Assembly: GCA_000752675.2 (NCBI GenBank)
Contig: LM994624.1
Span: 168,118 to 232,117 of the forward strand
DNA from: a bacterium OL-1
GTDB lineage: Bacteria; Actinomycetota; Coriobacteriia; Coriobacteriales; Atopobiaceae
Length of the DNA stretch: 64,000 nucleotides
Direction of reading: 5' to 3'
Shown here piece after piece: positions 36,216 to 45,509 of the stretch. The notes beneath the pieces were generated by a model that saw only the letters and a list, made by a program, of their open reading frames with translations, was not told the origin of the DNA and made no database searches. Every line of letters begins with the position of its first letter. Position 1 is the first letter of the stretch. The translations under genes and the position numbers were made by a program.

Positions 36216-37850
36216 CTAGGTTGGCGGGTGGCACTTGGAGCAAGGTTCGAGTCCCTGCGCCTTGGCCTCGGAAAGGCTTATGGGAATCTTGCTCTTCCTA
36301 AGGTACTTGCAACCCTCACGATGGTACTTTCCTCCGGTTTTTGTTGTGTAGACGGTGGGGTCGGAGCCGTCGCCGGCATCGGTTTGGCTGCTGGTTGCTC
36401 CGGCGGCCGCGGCACCTGTGGCAGCAGCGCCTGAGGAATCGCTGGACTCGCTGCCGGAGTCCGTATTTCCGGCTACAACGGTTCCTTCTTTCTCGGCGCT
36501 GGCAGAGAGGCTTGTCCCGTCAGACTCGATGGTCACGGTTCCGTTGGCACCCGTTCCGTAGACCGTTGTGCCCGAGAGCGCGTCGAGTGCCTCTTGAGTT
36601 GGGTGACCGTATGAGTTGCCAATGCCGTAGGAGATAACGGCACAGGTTGGGCTCAGGCTTGCCACCAGGCCTGCGTTGGTCGAGGTCCTACTCCCGTGGT
36701 GGCCCACCTTGAGCACGTCGACGTGGGTGTTGCATGCCTGCGAGATAAGGCTTGAGGATGCGTCGCCCGTGAAGAGGAAGCTGTTCTGCCCGTAGGTTAG
36801 AAGCACGATGACAGAGGCGTCGTTGAGGTCGTCGTAAGAGGCGCCGCCCTGCGGCCCAAGGATCTGAATCGAGTACAAGTCACTGTCGCCAATGGCCTTG
36901 CCGGCGGACGCGCCGTGGGTCTCGATGCCGCGCGACTCGATGGCGTCGAGGAAGTTCTCGAAGGTCTCCGTGTTGGTGGAAGCGTCAGGTGCCCAGAGCT
37001 CACCCACGTCAAGAGACGAGATGACCGTGGTCAGACCGCCAATGTGGTCCTCGTGGGGGTGGGTGGCAACTACGTAGTCAATGCCTGAGTACCCCAAACC
37101 CTTGATGTATGAGAGGACCTTCTCGCCGGCGTCCGTGGGGCCGCCGTCTATGAGAAGAGTCTTGCCGTCCGGAAGTTCGATGAACTCGGAGTCGCCCTGG
37201 CCAACGTCGATAAAGTGCGCCTTGAGCGGCCCCGCAGGTTGAGGTACGGGCTTCTTGGCAAGCGCCGCCGCCTTGAGGGAATCAACCTCGCTGGCATCCA
37301 TGTGCTGGGACATGAAGGAGGCGGCGCTCTCTATGGCGGCATCTATGTCCGCGTCACTCATGGCAGAGAGGTCGCTTGCCGCGTAGGAGACGTCTGCGTT
37401 AGCGGATGCTCCGTTATCGAGCGTGACGGTAGCACTAGAATCGCTCTCGATGAGCGTGCCGTCTTGAGCCAAGAGGTAATGGCTGGCGGGCGTTACGGTA
37501 TACCTGCCGGCATCAAGATCCTTGGTGACATCGTCTGAGAAGGAAAGCTCGAAGGTCTGGGGCTCTCCACCGTCCTTGGTTACGGTGGCCCAAGCCTTGG
37601 CTCCCGTAGTGTCAAATGACTGGTCGCTGCTTGCCGCGAGCGCGAGCGTTCCCGTGCTCGGCGCTTCCTGCGATGCTTGCGTGGGCTGGGAGGCGGAGCT
37701 GGTGTCTTGCGGGGTCCCGCCACCTGCGATGGCGCCAACAACACATAAGAAGACAAAGATGGCAAGGGCTATGAGGAGCCCCCTCTTGAGGCGGTGCTTA
37801 CCCTTGGCGCCTGTGGCGCGCTCTGCTCGCGGCTTCCTTCTCATCTTCAT
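36216..37850 (-). CDS. Exported ComEC/Rec2-like metallo-beta-lactamase-fold hydrolase
   Basis: A 544-residue protein with a basic N-terminus and one membrane anchor/signal (about residues 24-43), a Ser/Thr/Gln-rich spacer, a domain of unknown type (about 60-200), then an MBL-fold domain: HFIDVGQGDSEFIEL, LLIDGG, ATHPHEDHIGGLTT (metal HxHxDH), FTGDAS and KVGHHGSRTSTN. A Ser/Ala-rich linker leads to a C-terminal Cys motif region (KYHREGCKYLRKSKIPISL...GLEPCSKCHPP) seen in several extracellular nucleases. It is probably an extracytoplasmic nuclease or phosphodiesterase. It lacks the ComEC channel, so it is not a complete DNA-uptake protein. Confidence 0.85.
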   Translation of the reverse strand: MKMRRKPRAERATGAKGKHRLKRGLLIALAIFVFLCVVGAIAGGGTPQDTSSASQPTQASQEAPSTGTLALAASSDQSFDTTGAKAWATVTKDGGEPQTFELSFSDDVTKDLDAGRYTVTPASHYLLAQDGTLIESDSSATVTLDNGASANADVSYAASDLSAMSDADIDAAIESAASFMSQHMDASEVDSLKAAALAKKPVPQPAGPLKAHFIDVGQGDSEFIELPDGKTLLIDGGPTDAGEKVLSYIKGLGYSGIDYVVATHPHEDHIGGLTTVISSLDVGELWAPDASTNTETFENFLDAIESRGIETHGASAGKAIGDSDLYSIQILGPQGGASYDDLNDASVIVLLTYGQNSFLFTGDASSSLISQACNTHVDVLKVGHHGSRTSTNAGLVASLSPTCAVISYGIGNSYGHPTQEALDALSGTTVYGTGANGTVTIESDGTSLSASAEKEGTVVAGNTDSGSESSDSSGAAATGAAAAGATSSQTDAGDGSDPTVYTTKTGGKYHREGCKYLRKSKIPISLSEAKAQGLEPCSKCHPPT

Positions 37851-38117
37851 TGGTCGTGTCTCCCAAATGCTGCCTGAGCTACCAAACCAGTGCTTTTATT
37901 CAAGTATTTATAAACGCTCTTCAGGGGTGCCGACTTGCGTTTTCTACCAGCGTGATAATGGGAGGGCTGGTCGGCAATTGGCTAACGCGTGTGGCTCTGG
38001 GCAATCCGGTGCCGCTTGCCGGAAAACCAAGCCGTCCAGCTGGTATTGTCGACGATGTGCTGTAGTATGAACTATGAGAACAAACGTTCTATTTTCCGTC
38101 TGCAGAATGGGGGACGC
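37851..38117. other. Intergenic gap between divergent genes
   Basis: 267 bases between the MBL hydrolase and the membrane-protein gene, holding the promoters of both. A possible rightward -10 is TATGAA near 38065, with TTGTCG 14 bases upstream; this is weak. No RNA gene or repeat was recognised. Confidence 0.3.
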
Positions 38118-39143
38118 ATGGATAGCCATTACGTCAACGGAAGGATGCGGCAGGTTTTGCCTACAACAGAACCACTTGAGGTTGAAGAGCCTGATTACCT
38201 GCCACCATCTCAGATGGGTCCTGGACCAAGTTGGATGAGCAGGCGTGCCCGCGTGATTGTGACGGTGGTGCTCGCAGTGCTGGCACTGGTCTCGGCGTTT
38301 CCCGTGGCAACGCACTTCTCGGCCCCAGAGACATACACGAGCGTCAACGAGACGCTCGACAGCCAGAAGAGCACCGCTCTTGGGCTTGTCGCAACCGCCA
38401 CAACGGCATCGGTGGCGGTCTCAGCCATCCCAGATGACGTGGGCACGCCCATTGCCAACCAGCTGGCAGACCTCTCGGGCAAGCTTGCGGTGGTTCTCGC
38501 CATCATCTACCTCGAGAAGTTCCTCCTTACCACCTTTGGGCTCATTGCCTTTAGGTGGTTCGTGCCCGCCGGGATCCTCTTCCTGTGCCTGTGGATGTGG
38601 CTTCGCGGGAGGTGGAGCCCCAGCCGGGTTCTGTTTGTCTGGGGCGTCAAGCTCTTGGTTGTGGCCTTGGCACTTGTAACGCTTGTGCCGGTTAGCACGG
38701 GCATCACCCAAAACATCACCATCCAGTACCAGACGTCCCTGCTGGCAGAGAAGGCAAGCCAAGAGGCCAACCAGACGAGCGAGACCGTCTACGAGGACAA
38801 CACCAACCAAGACACCGAGGAGAGCCAGAACATTCTTGAGATGCTGGGGTCTGCCATATCCAGCGGGGTCGATGCGCTGGCCTCCGGTGCGGCGGATGCT
38901 GCCAATGCCGTGGGAGAGCAGCTCAACAGTCTTGTTGACGCCGTGGCTATGAGTATTGTGACGTCCTGCCTGGTGCCCCTTGCTGTGCTCCTGCTCTACT
39001 TCTGGCTCATCAAGCTGTTTACCGGTGCGGACCTTACGGGCTACGTGTCAAAGGCCCAAGGGGTGGTGGGATCGGCCGTGCGTGGGGCGGGATCTGCCGC
39101 GCGTGGAGCCGTCAAGCGGCACCGTGCCTCCACATCCAAGTAA
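38118..39143 (+). CDS. Multi-spanning membrane protein, unknown function
   Basis: A 341-residue protein with a Pro-rich cytosolic N-terminus and about five hydrophobic segments: VIVTVVLAVLALVSAFPVA, LAVVLAIIYLEKFLLTTFG, WFVPAGILFLCLWMWL, LLVVALALVTLVPVSTG and a last one near SIVTSCLVPLAVLLLYFWL, plus a polar Glu/Gln/Asn-rich stretch before the last. The C-terminal tail is Gly/Arg/Ala-rich and basic. No family recognised. The ATG at 38118 has GGGGGA upstream. It precedes purB by 52 bases. Confidence 0.8.
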   Translation: MDSHYVNGRMRQVLPTTEPLEVEEPDYLPPSQMGPGPSWMSRRARVIVTVVLAVLALVSAFPVATHFSAPETYTSVNETLDSQKSTALGLVATATTASVAVSAIPDDVGTPIANQLADLSGKLAVVLAIIYLEKFLLTTFGLIAFRWFVPAGILFLCLWMWLRGRWSPSRVLFVWGVKLLVVALALVTLVPVSTGITQNITIQYQTSLLAEKASQEANQTSETVYEDNTNQDTEESQNILEMLGSAISSGVDALASGAADAANAVGEQLNSLVDAVAMSIVTSCLVPLAVLLLYFWLIKLFTGADLTGYVSKAQGVVGSAVRGAGSAARGAVKRHRASTSK

Positions 39144-39195
39144 GCCGCCGCGGTAGAATCAAAGCATCAAAGACCTCGCTGCGAAAGGAACGCAG

Positions 39196-40542
39196 ATGAT
39201 CGATCGCTATACCCGTCCCGAGATGGGCCACATCTTCTCGCTGGAGAACAAGTACGCCATCTGGCAAGAGATCGAGGTCCTCGCATGCGAGGCACAAGCC
39301 GAGCTCGGCAAGATTGGCATCACCAAGGAGGAGGCCGCCTGGATTCGCAACCACGCCGCCTTCGACAAGGATGAGGTCGATGCCATCGAGGCCGTCACCA
39401 ACCATGATGTGATTGCCTTTCTCACGGATATGGGCCGTCACATCGACGCAGACGTCCCCGAAGGCGACCCAAAGCCTAGCCGCTGGGTCCACTTTGGCAT
39501 GACCAGCTCGGACCTTGGCGACACTGCGCTGTGCTACCAGCTGGTCCAGGCAACGGACATTCTTCTTGATGACTGCAAGAAGCTCGGTGAGATTTGCAAG
39601 CGTCGTGCCTTCGAGGAGCGAGAGACCCTCTGCGTTGGTCGCACCCACGGCATTCACGCCGAGCCCATGACCTTTGGCATGAAGTTTGGCAGCTGGGCCT
39701 GGGAGCTCAAGCGCGATTACGATCGCCTCAAGGACGCCCGCGCAAACGTGGCCTTTGGTGCCATCTCTGGTGCGGTTGGCACGTATAGCTCCATCGACCC
39801 CTTTGTCGAGGAGTACGTCTGCGAGCACCTTGGCCTGGTGCATGATCCGCTCTCTACGCAGGTCATTTCTCGCGACCACCACGCCTACCTTGCCGGCGTC
39901 CTTGCCACCACGGCGGCCACCTGCGAGCGCATTGCCACAGAGATCCGCAACCTTCAGCGCACCGACACCCTCGAGGTTGAGGAGCCCTTCCGCAAGGGTC
40001 AGAAGGGCAGCTCGGCCATGCCCCACAAGCGCAACCCCATCACCGCCGAGAAGGTCTGCGGCCTCTCTCGTGTCGTGAAGGCCAATGCCCAGGTTGCCTT
40101 TGACGACGTGGCCCTCTGGCACGAGCGCGACATCTCGCACTCCTCTGCCGAGCGCGTGGCTCAGGCAGACAGCTTCATCGCGCTTGACCATATGTTCCAG
40201 TGCCTCATCCGCATCGTGGACGGTCTGTTGCTCTATCCGCAGCGCATGCTCGCCAACCTCAACAAGACCCGTGGCCTCATCTACTCGAGCAAGGTTCTGC
40301 TCGCTCTTGTCGAGACCGGCATCACGCGTGAGGAGGCCTACAAAATCGTGCAGGATGACGCCATGGCTACCTGGCACGAAGTCCAGGACTGCACGCCGGG
40401 CACGTCCTTAAAGGACAAGCTTGCGGCAGACAGTCGCTGCACCCTTACCTCGCAGCAGCTGGGTGCAATCTTCGACCCGCAGAGCTTCCTTGTGCGCAAG
40501 GACGTAGTCTTCGATCGCCTGGAGAAGCTGGAGTTCGAGTAG
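39196..40542 (+). CDS. purB: Adenylosuccinate lyase
   Basis: Acts twice in purine synthesis, releasing fumarate from SAICAR and from adenylosuccinate. The 448-residue protein starts MIDRYTRPEMGHIFS, has HFGMTSSDLGDTA, RTHGIHAEPMTFGMK and the fumarase-superfamily signature KGSSAMPHKRNPI. The ATG is preceded by GAAAGGAA, with TAGAAT (a likely -10) about 40 bases upstream. Confidence 0.97.
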   Translation: MIDRYTRPEMGHIFSLENKYAIWQEIEVLACEAQAELGKIGITKEEAAWIRNHAAFDKDEVDAIEAVTNHDVIAFLTDMGRHIDADVPEGDPKPSRWVHFGMTSSDLGDTALCYQLVQATDILLDDCKKLGEICKRRAFEERETLCVGRTHGIHAEPMTFGMKFGSWAWELKRDYDRLKDARANVAFGAISGAVGTYSSIDPFVEEYVCEHLGLVHDPLSTQVISRDHHAYLAGVLATTAATCERIATEIRNLQRTDTLEVEEPFRKGQKGSSAMPHKRNPITAEKVCGLSRVVKANAQVAFDDVALWHERDISHSSAERVAQADSFIALDHMFQCLIRIVDGLLLYPQRMLANLNKTRGLIYSSKVLLALVETGITREEAYKIVQDDAMATWHEVQDCTPGTSLKDKLAADSRCTLTSQQLGAIFDPQSFLVRKDVVFDRLEKLEFE

Positions 40543-40594
40543 GCTGCCAGATTGGCGCCACCTGCATTACGCATGACCAACAAGAAGGGGACCC

Positions 40595-40861
40595 ATGTTC
40601 CACTACGACTTCAGGCCGCGGGGTGTCTGCTCGCAGGCCATCCACGTTGACCTTAGCGACGATGGCACCATCATCGAGGGCGTAGCCTTCGATGGTGGCT
40701 GCAACGGCAACCTCAAGGCCATTGGCAAGCTGGTCAAGGGCCAGCCCGTCGACCAGATCGCAAACATTCTTGACGGCAACACCTGCGGCCCTCGCCGCAC
40801 CTCCTGTGCAGATCAGCTGAGCCACGCGCTGCGCGAGGCCCAGGCTGCGGCGCGTGTCTAG
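40595..40861 (+). CDS. TSCPD-domain protein (TIGR03905-like)
   Basis: An 88-residue protein with the TSCPD-family pattern: GVCSQAIHVDLSDDGTI, GGCNGNLKAIGKLVKGQ, GNTCGPRRTSCADQL. The last motif normally reads TSCPDQL; the Pro is Ala here. The cysteines at roughly 12, 36, 64 and 71 suggest metal binding. TSCPD domains occur alone or in class II ribonucleotide reductases; the role of the free form is unknown. Confidence 0.82.
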   Translation: MFHYDFRPRGVCSQAIHVDLSDDGTIIEGVAFDGGCNGNLKAIGKLVKGQPVDQIANILDGNTCGPRRTSCADQLSHALREAQAAARV

Positions 40862-40870
40862 GGGCTCGAC

Positions 40871-42112
40871 GTGCTGGGCTATCGCCACACGCAAGCATCT
40901 CGCCATGCGGGCCTCACGCGCCGCTCGTTCTTCAAGACGGGCGTTGCGGCCGCGTCGGCCGCTACAGCCATAGGCGTCCTTGCGGGCTGTACAAACTCCG
41001 CCGAGGACACTGCGGACACAGCCGAGCCCGTCAACGTCTCAGAGGACACGGGCACGAGCATCCTCGACGCCTTTACCTCGGTAAACCTGCCCTACTCTGC
41101 GAGCAACCAGTGGACGCTGCCTCTGGGCAACGTCCTCCACCCGGCAGAGGGCGTGTGGCTTCCCGTCACTACGGCAGGGGCCTCCGCCACCCCCATGGTG
41201 ATCGCCTCCGTGTTTTCCACCTCTTCTGGCGAGCTCAAGGAGGTGGTCACCAAGACCGTCACGGGTACCACAACCTCGGTCATCTACAGCGTGGCGTGCT
41301 CGGACTCGGTCTATGCCTGGGTCGAGCTGGACATGATCACCCGCGAGTGGAGCCTCTTTGCCTCCGCGTTCTCGAGTGGCGCTCTCACGGGTGAGACCAA
41401 GACCCTCTGGCAGGCAGATTCAGACTGGGATCCCGCGCTTGTTGCTTGCAGCGGCACTTCGGTCATCTGGCAAGTGCAGCCCTCCTCTTCTGGCTCAAAG
41501 ACTGCCGAGAGCTCCTATTGCTATCTGTGGACCGTTGGCGCCTCAGACGCCCAGGCGGTTGTTGAGTCTCCGGGACGCTTTGCCACAGCGCCCACCGTCT
41601 GCGGGGACTGGGTGGTTCTCACTCCCCGTGTTCGCGCAAGCGAGGGGACCTACTACGGCGTCACTGCCTACACCATCGATGACGGTCTCAAAACCAAGGT
41701 CGACCAGCTCGTGATGCCTGCCTCGGTAAAACCCTTCCGCGCCTGCCGCATGGGCGAGAAGTTCGTGGTCTCCGTCGAGGCTAACTACAGCTCGGGTGGT
41801 CTCCTCGGCAACATGGGCACTTACATTGGCTCTAGTGATGGCAGTGACTTCCTCTACCTCTCCCGCGAGCCATTCGAATGCGCTGCTGCCGGCAAGAATG
41901 GCGTCTACTTCATAAAGAGCCGTTCATCATACATTGTGGTTAACGCCGCGGACCAAACGTACAGCGTGCTCTCGTCGGTCGACCGAAGCGTGGATTATGG
42001 CGAGTACCCGGCGCGCGTGGGCGAGTGCAACACCTTTGTGACGTTCTCGTCGGTCAAGGACGCCACTACCGGCTACCCCGCTTCCGTAATTGTGAGAACC
42101 TTCCCCCTATAG
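40871..42112 (+). CDS. Tat-exported lipoprotein, beta-propeller-like
   Basis: A 413-residue protein with a twin-arginine signal (TRRSFFKTGVAAASAATAIG) ending in the lipobox LAGC, Cys40 being the lipidation site. The mature part is Ser/Thr-rich with repeated strand patterns and Trp-containing turns (ACSGTSVIWQVQPS, GDWVVLTPRV), suggesting a beta-propeller-like sensor or binding domain. The GTG start has AGGGGCT upstream. It lies just before a two-component system and could supply its extracellular signal, but this is inferred. Confidence 0.78.
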   Translation: MLGYRHTQASRHAGLTRRSFFKTGVAAASAATAIGVLAGCTNSAEDTADTAEPVNVSEDTGTSILDAFTSVNLPYSASNQWTLPLGNVLHPAEGVWLPVTTAGASATPMVIASVFSTSSGELKEVVTKTVTGTTTSVIYSVACSDSVYAWVELDMITREWSLFASAFSSGALTGETKTLWQADSDWDPALVACSGTSVIWQVQPSSSGSKTAESSYCYLWTVGASDAQAVVESPGRFATAPTVCGDWVVLTPRVRASEGTYYGVTAYTIDDGLKTKVDQLVMPASVKPFRACRMGEKFVVSVEANYSSGGLLGNMGTYIGSSDGSDFLYLSREPFECAAAGKNGVYFIKSRSSYIVVNAADQTYSVLSSVDRSVDYGEYPARVGECNTFVTFSSVKDATTGYPASVIVRTFPL

Positions 42113-42117
42113 CTTGG

Positions 42118-42145
42118 TTGGACTTAGGGGCTAGTGGGGTACACT
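42118..42145 (+). promoter_or_regulatory. Promoter of the two-component operon
   Basis: -35 TTGGAC (42118-42123) and -10 TACACT (42140-42145), spacer 16, about 70 bases before the response-regulator start. Confidence 0.5.
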
Positions 42146-42215
42146 ACTATGGAACTAGTATGGAAACGGTGGGTTTATTTAATCACCGAGTACATCTAAG
42201 CTTAAAGGAGGCCGC

Positions 42216-42953
42216 ATGGCTTCGGACGAGAAGAAGATTCTGCTGGTAGAAGACGAGAAGGCAATTCGGGACGTCGTGGCTGCCTATCTCGACCACGAGA
42301 ACTATATCGTGCGTGGCGTCGGCGACGGTCAGAGCGCCGTCGAGGAGTTCGAGAAGCACTCGTTTGACCTCGTGATTCTCGACCTCATGCTTCCCAAGCT
42401 CTCTGGCGAGCGCGTGTGCCGTGCCATCCGCGAGACGTCCAACGTGCCCATCATTATGCTCACCGCAAAGGGCGAGGTCGAGGATCGCGTCATTGGCCTC
42501 GAGCTTGGTGCCGACGACTATCTCATCAAGCCCTTTTCGCCGCGAGAGCTCATCGCGCGCGTGCGCGCGCTGCTCCGCCGCGCCCACACCGAGACCGAGC
42601 CCCAGCTCGAGGTCCTGGACTTTGGCGACCTGGTCATCGACATCTCTGGCCACAAGGTCATGGTCGAGGGCAAGGAGGTCGACCTCACGGCCTCAGAGTT
42701 CAAGCTCCTCACCACGCTTGCACGCTATCCCGGTCGCGTCTACACCCGCATGGAGCTGGTCGAGAAGGTCCTTGGCTACGACTTCGAGGGCTACGAGCGC
42801 ACCATCGACTCCCACGTCAAGAACCTGCGCGCCAAGCTGGGAGACGATCCACGCAATCCGCGCTGGCTCTACACCGTTCACGGCGTGGGCTATCGCTTCG
42901 AGGCTCCCCAGGCCGATGACAAGGCCAAGGCGGCCAAGGCCAAAGCCGAGTAG
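42216..42953 (+). CDS. OmpR-family response regulator
   Basis: A 245-residue transcription factor. The receiver domain has the acidic pair in LLVEDEKAIR, the phospho-acceptor Asp in DLVILDLMLPKLSG, the switch Thr in IIMLTAKGE and the Lys in DDYLIKPFSPRE. The C-terminal winged helix ends TVHGVGYRFE. A short Lys/Ala-rich tail follows. AAAGGAGG precedes the ATG. Its partner kinase starts 9 bases downstream. Confidence 0.93.
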   Translation: MASDEKKILLVEDEKAIRDVVAAYLDHENYIVRGVGDGQSAVEEFEKHSFDLVILDLMLPKLSGERVCRAIRETSNVPIIMLTAKGEVEDRVIGLELGADDYLIKPFSPRELIARVRALLRRAHTETEPQLEVLDFGDLVIDISGHKVMVEGKEVDLTASEFKLLTTLARYPGRVYTRMELVEKVLGYDFEGYERTIDSHVKNLRAKLGDDPRNPRWLYTVHGVGYRFEAPQADDKAKAAKAKAE

Positions 42954-42962
42954 GAGGCCAGC

Positions 42963-44501
42963 GTGGCCTCGCATGAACCAAGCAACGATCGCGCGGCCAA
43001 TGGCGGCTTTGATACTGCCACGGGCCGCGGCTCGTTTAACACGATAAAGCCGGATCCCAAGCACAGCTGGACCTACTCCACCAAGATGGCCATCTCGTTT
43101 GCGCTTACCGCGGTCATGACGGCAGCCATCTTCGTGATGGTCCTGGCTGTTGTGTGGGAGAGCCAGTTTAAGGCCTATACCAGGAGCAACATGCAGTCGC
43201 TCGCCCAGTCGGCGGCGGACACGCTTGCCATTGGGTACGACACCGCCGGCTCCTGGACGCCAGAGGTCATCGCCAACGCGTCGTCCTTCTCGGCTTCGTC
43301 ACCAGACGTGAGCCTCCAGGTGCTGGACGAGGACGGCAACATCCTCTACGACGACTCGGTGGGCTTGTCTCGCCACGGCGATTCCGGCGTCACCACGGGA
43401 ACAACCACGGTACCCACGGCATCGGAGTCTGTGGTCACTGCCAGCGTGGTTGACTCCGAGGGCGAAACGGTAGGAACGGTGCGGCTGTGGGCCTTTGGCT
43501 CGGATGCGCTTCTCACCTCCTCGGACGCCAAGTTCCGCGAGAGCTCCTACGGCGCCATCGCCGCGGCTGCCGCCATTGCGGTTGTGCTCGCGGTGATCAT
43601 TGGCTACTTTGTCTCGCGCTCGCTCACCAAGCCCATCCAGCGCATCACGCGCACCGCATCGCAAATCAGGAACGGTGACCTCACTGCCCGTACGGGCGTG
43701 CGCGGCACGGACGAGATTGGCCAGCTAGGCGAGACCTTTGACGACATGGCAACGTCGCTCGAGAAGGACCTCAAGCTCGAGCACCGTCTTACCAGCGACG
43801 TTGCGCATGAGCTGCGCACGCCGCTCATGGCCATCCTCGCAACCGTCGAGGCCATGCAGGATGGTGTGCTGCCGGCAGATGACGAGCACCTTGAGACCCT
43901 TGCATCAGAGACGCGCCGTCTTTCTCGCCTTGTCGACGCCATGCTCAAGCTCTCGCGCCTCGAGAACGGCACGACCGAGCTTAAGGTCGAGCGAACCGAC
44001 GTGGTCTACCTGGTCAAGAGCCTTGTGAGCTCCCAGCACCAGCTCTTCCACGAGAAGGGCCTGCACCTGCGCTTCAAGGACGATACCGCTCATGGTGAGT
44101 GCCAGGCAGACGTGGATCCTGACCTCATTCGTGAGGCTGTGGTCAACCTCATGAGCAATGCCATGCGCTACACCGACGAGGACGGTTGGGTTGTTGTCTC
44201 GGTGGGCTCAGACCACTCGGACGCCATCATCTCGGTGCGTGATACGGGCATTGGCATTGCCAAGGAGGACATCCCGCAGACCTTCTCGCGCTTCTGGCGC
44301 TCTGACGTGAGCCGCGAGCGCGTCTCTGGCGGCCTGGGCGTGGGTCTCTCGATCACCAAGGAGATTGTGGACCGGCACAACGGCACCATCTCGGTCGACT
44401 CGGAGCTTGGCAAGGGCACCACGTTTACCATCCGCGTGCCGCTCAACCGTGGCCGCCGCAATCTCAAGCAGGCGCTGCAGGAGAAGCAGCAGGAGAAGTA
44501 G
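42963..44501 (+). CDS. Sensor histidine kinase
   Basis: A 512-residue membrane kinase: a cytosolic N-terminus, TM1 (about 42-65), an extracellular region of about 130 residues rich in Ser/Thr, TM2 (AAAAAIAVVLAVIIGYFV), HAMP, the H box SDVAHELRTPLMAI, N box NLMSNAMRYT, G1 DTGIGI and G2 GLGVGLSI. Domain order is typical of the EnvZ/HPK1 type. The stimulus is unknown. The GTG start has AGGAGG upstream. Confidence 0.92.
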   Translation: MASHEPSNDRAANGGFDTATGRGSFNTIKPDPKHSWTYSTKMAISFALTAVMTAAIFVMVLAVVWESQFKAYTRSNMQSLAQSAADTLAIGYDTAGSWTPEVIANASSFSASSPDVSLQVLDEDGNILYDDSVGLSRHGDSGVTTGTTTVPTASESVVTASVVDSEGETVGTVRLWAFGSDALLTSSDAKFRESSYGAIAAAAAIAVVLAVIIGYFVSRSLTKPIQRITRTASQIRNGDLTARTGVRGTDEIGQLGETFDDMATSLEKDLKLEHRLTSDVAHELRTPLMAILATVEAMQDGVLPADDEHLETLASETRRLSRLVDAMLKLSRLENGTTELKVERTDVVYLVKSLVSSQHQLFHEKGLHLRFKDDTAHGECQADVDPDLIREAVVNLMSNAMRYTDEDGWVVVSVGSDHSDAIISVRDTGIGIAKEDIPQTFSRFWRSDVSRERVSGGLGVGLSITKEIVDRHNGTISVDSELGKGTTFTIRVPLNRGRRNLKQALQEKQQEK

Positions 44502-44612
44502 GGGTACTGCGACACAGCTGCCCTGATGTGCTCGAGTCCTGCGGCCGTGCGCTACACTACTCACTGTGTGCCTGACTAGCGGGCGCATTATCAACAGGAA
44601 ACGAGGTCTATC

Positions 44613-45509
44613 GTGGCAGACATCGAGCTTCGCCCGGATTCCCATGGCAAGGTTCGCGACATCTATGACTGCGGGGATGCCCTGCTCATGGTTGCGTCGG
44701 ATCGCATCAGCGCGTTCGACTACATCCTTCCGGACGAGATTCCCTATAAGGGTGAGATTCTCACGCGCATCTCGGCCTTCTGGTTCGAGCGCTTTGCCGA
44801 CCTCATGCCCAACCACATGATCTCGATGGACGTGGCTGACTATCCGGCTGAGTACCACCGCTACGCCAGCTATCTGGCTGGCCGTTCCATGCTGGTCAAG
44901 AAGGCCAAGACCATCCCCATCGAGTGCATCGTGCGCGGGTATCTCACTGGCTCCGGCAAGAAGACCTACGATGCCAACGGCACCGTCTGCGGCATCAAGC
45001 TGCCCGATGGTCTGGTGGAGGCCTCCAAGCTTCCCGAGCCCATCTTTACCCCGTCGACCAAGGCGGCCCTGGGCGATCACGACGAGAACATCTCGTTTGA
45101 GCGCTGCGCCCAGATTGTGGGCGAGGAGACTGCGGCTCAGCTGCGTGACGCCTCTCTTGCCATCTACAAGGCGGCAGCCGAGTACGCGGCCACGCGCGGC
45201 ATCATCATCGCCGACACCAAGTTCGAGTTCGGCTTCATCGACGACGAGCTCACGCTAATCGACGAGTGCCTCACGCCGGACTCCAGCCGCTTCTGGCCTG
45301 CTGATGGCTACCAGCCCGGTCACGTGCAGCCCAGCTACGACAAGCAGTACGTGCGTGATTGGCTCAAGGCAAACTGGGACATGACCGGCGAGCCGCCCCA
45401 CCTGCCCCAAGACGTCATCGAGGGAACGTCCAGCCGCTACCAGGAGGCGTTCCAGATCATCACCGGCCACGAGTTCGAGCCCATGAAGGAGTCCCATGTC
45501 ACTGCGTGA
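44613..45509 (+). CDS. purC: Phosphoribosylaminoimidazole-succinocarboxamide synthase
   Basis: SAICAR synthetase, the eighth step of de novo purine synthesis, adding aspartate to CAIR with ATP. The 298-residue protein has GKVRDIYD, MVASDRISAFD, IPIECIVRGYLTGS and LIDECLTPDSSRFWPADGY, all family motifs. The GTG start at 44613 follows GAAACGAGG. The next gene overlaps its end by 14 bases. Confidence 0.96.
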   Translation: MADIELRPDSHGKVRDIYDCGDALLMVASDRISAFDYILPDEIPYKGEILTRISAFWFERFADLMPNHMISMDVADYPAEYHRYASYLAGRSMLVKKAKTIPIECIVRGYLTGSGKKTYDANGTVCGIKLPDGLVEASKLPEPIFTPSTKAALGDHDENISFERCAQIVGEETAAQLRDASLAIYKAAAEYAATRGIIIADTKFEFGFIDDELTLIDECLTPDSSRFWPADGYQPGHVQPSYDKQYVRDWLKANWDMTGEPPHLPQDVIEGTSSRYQEAFQIITGHEFEPMKESHVTA

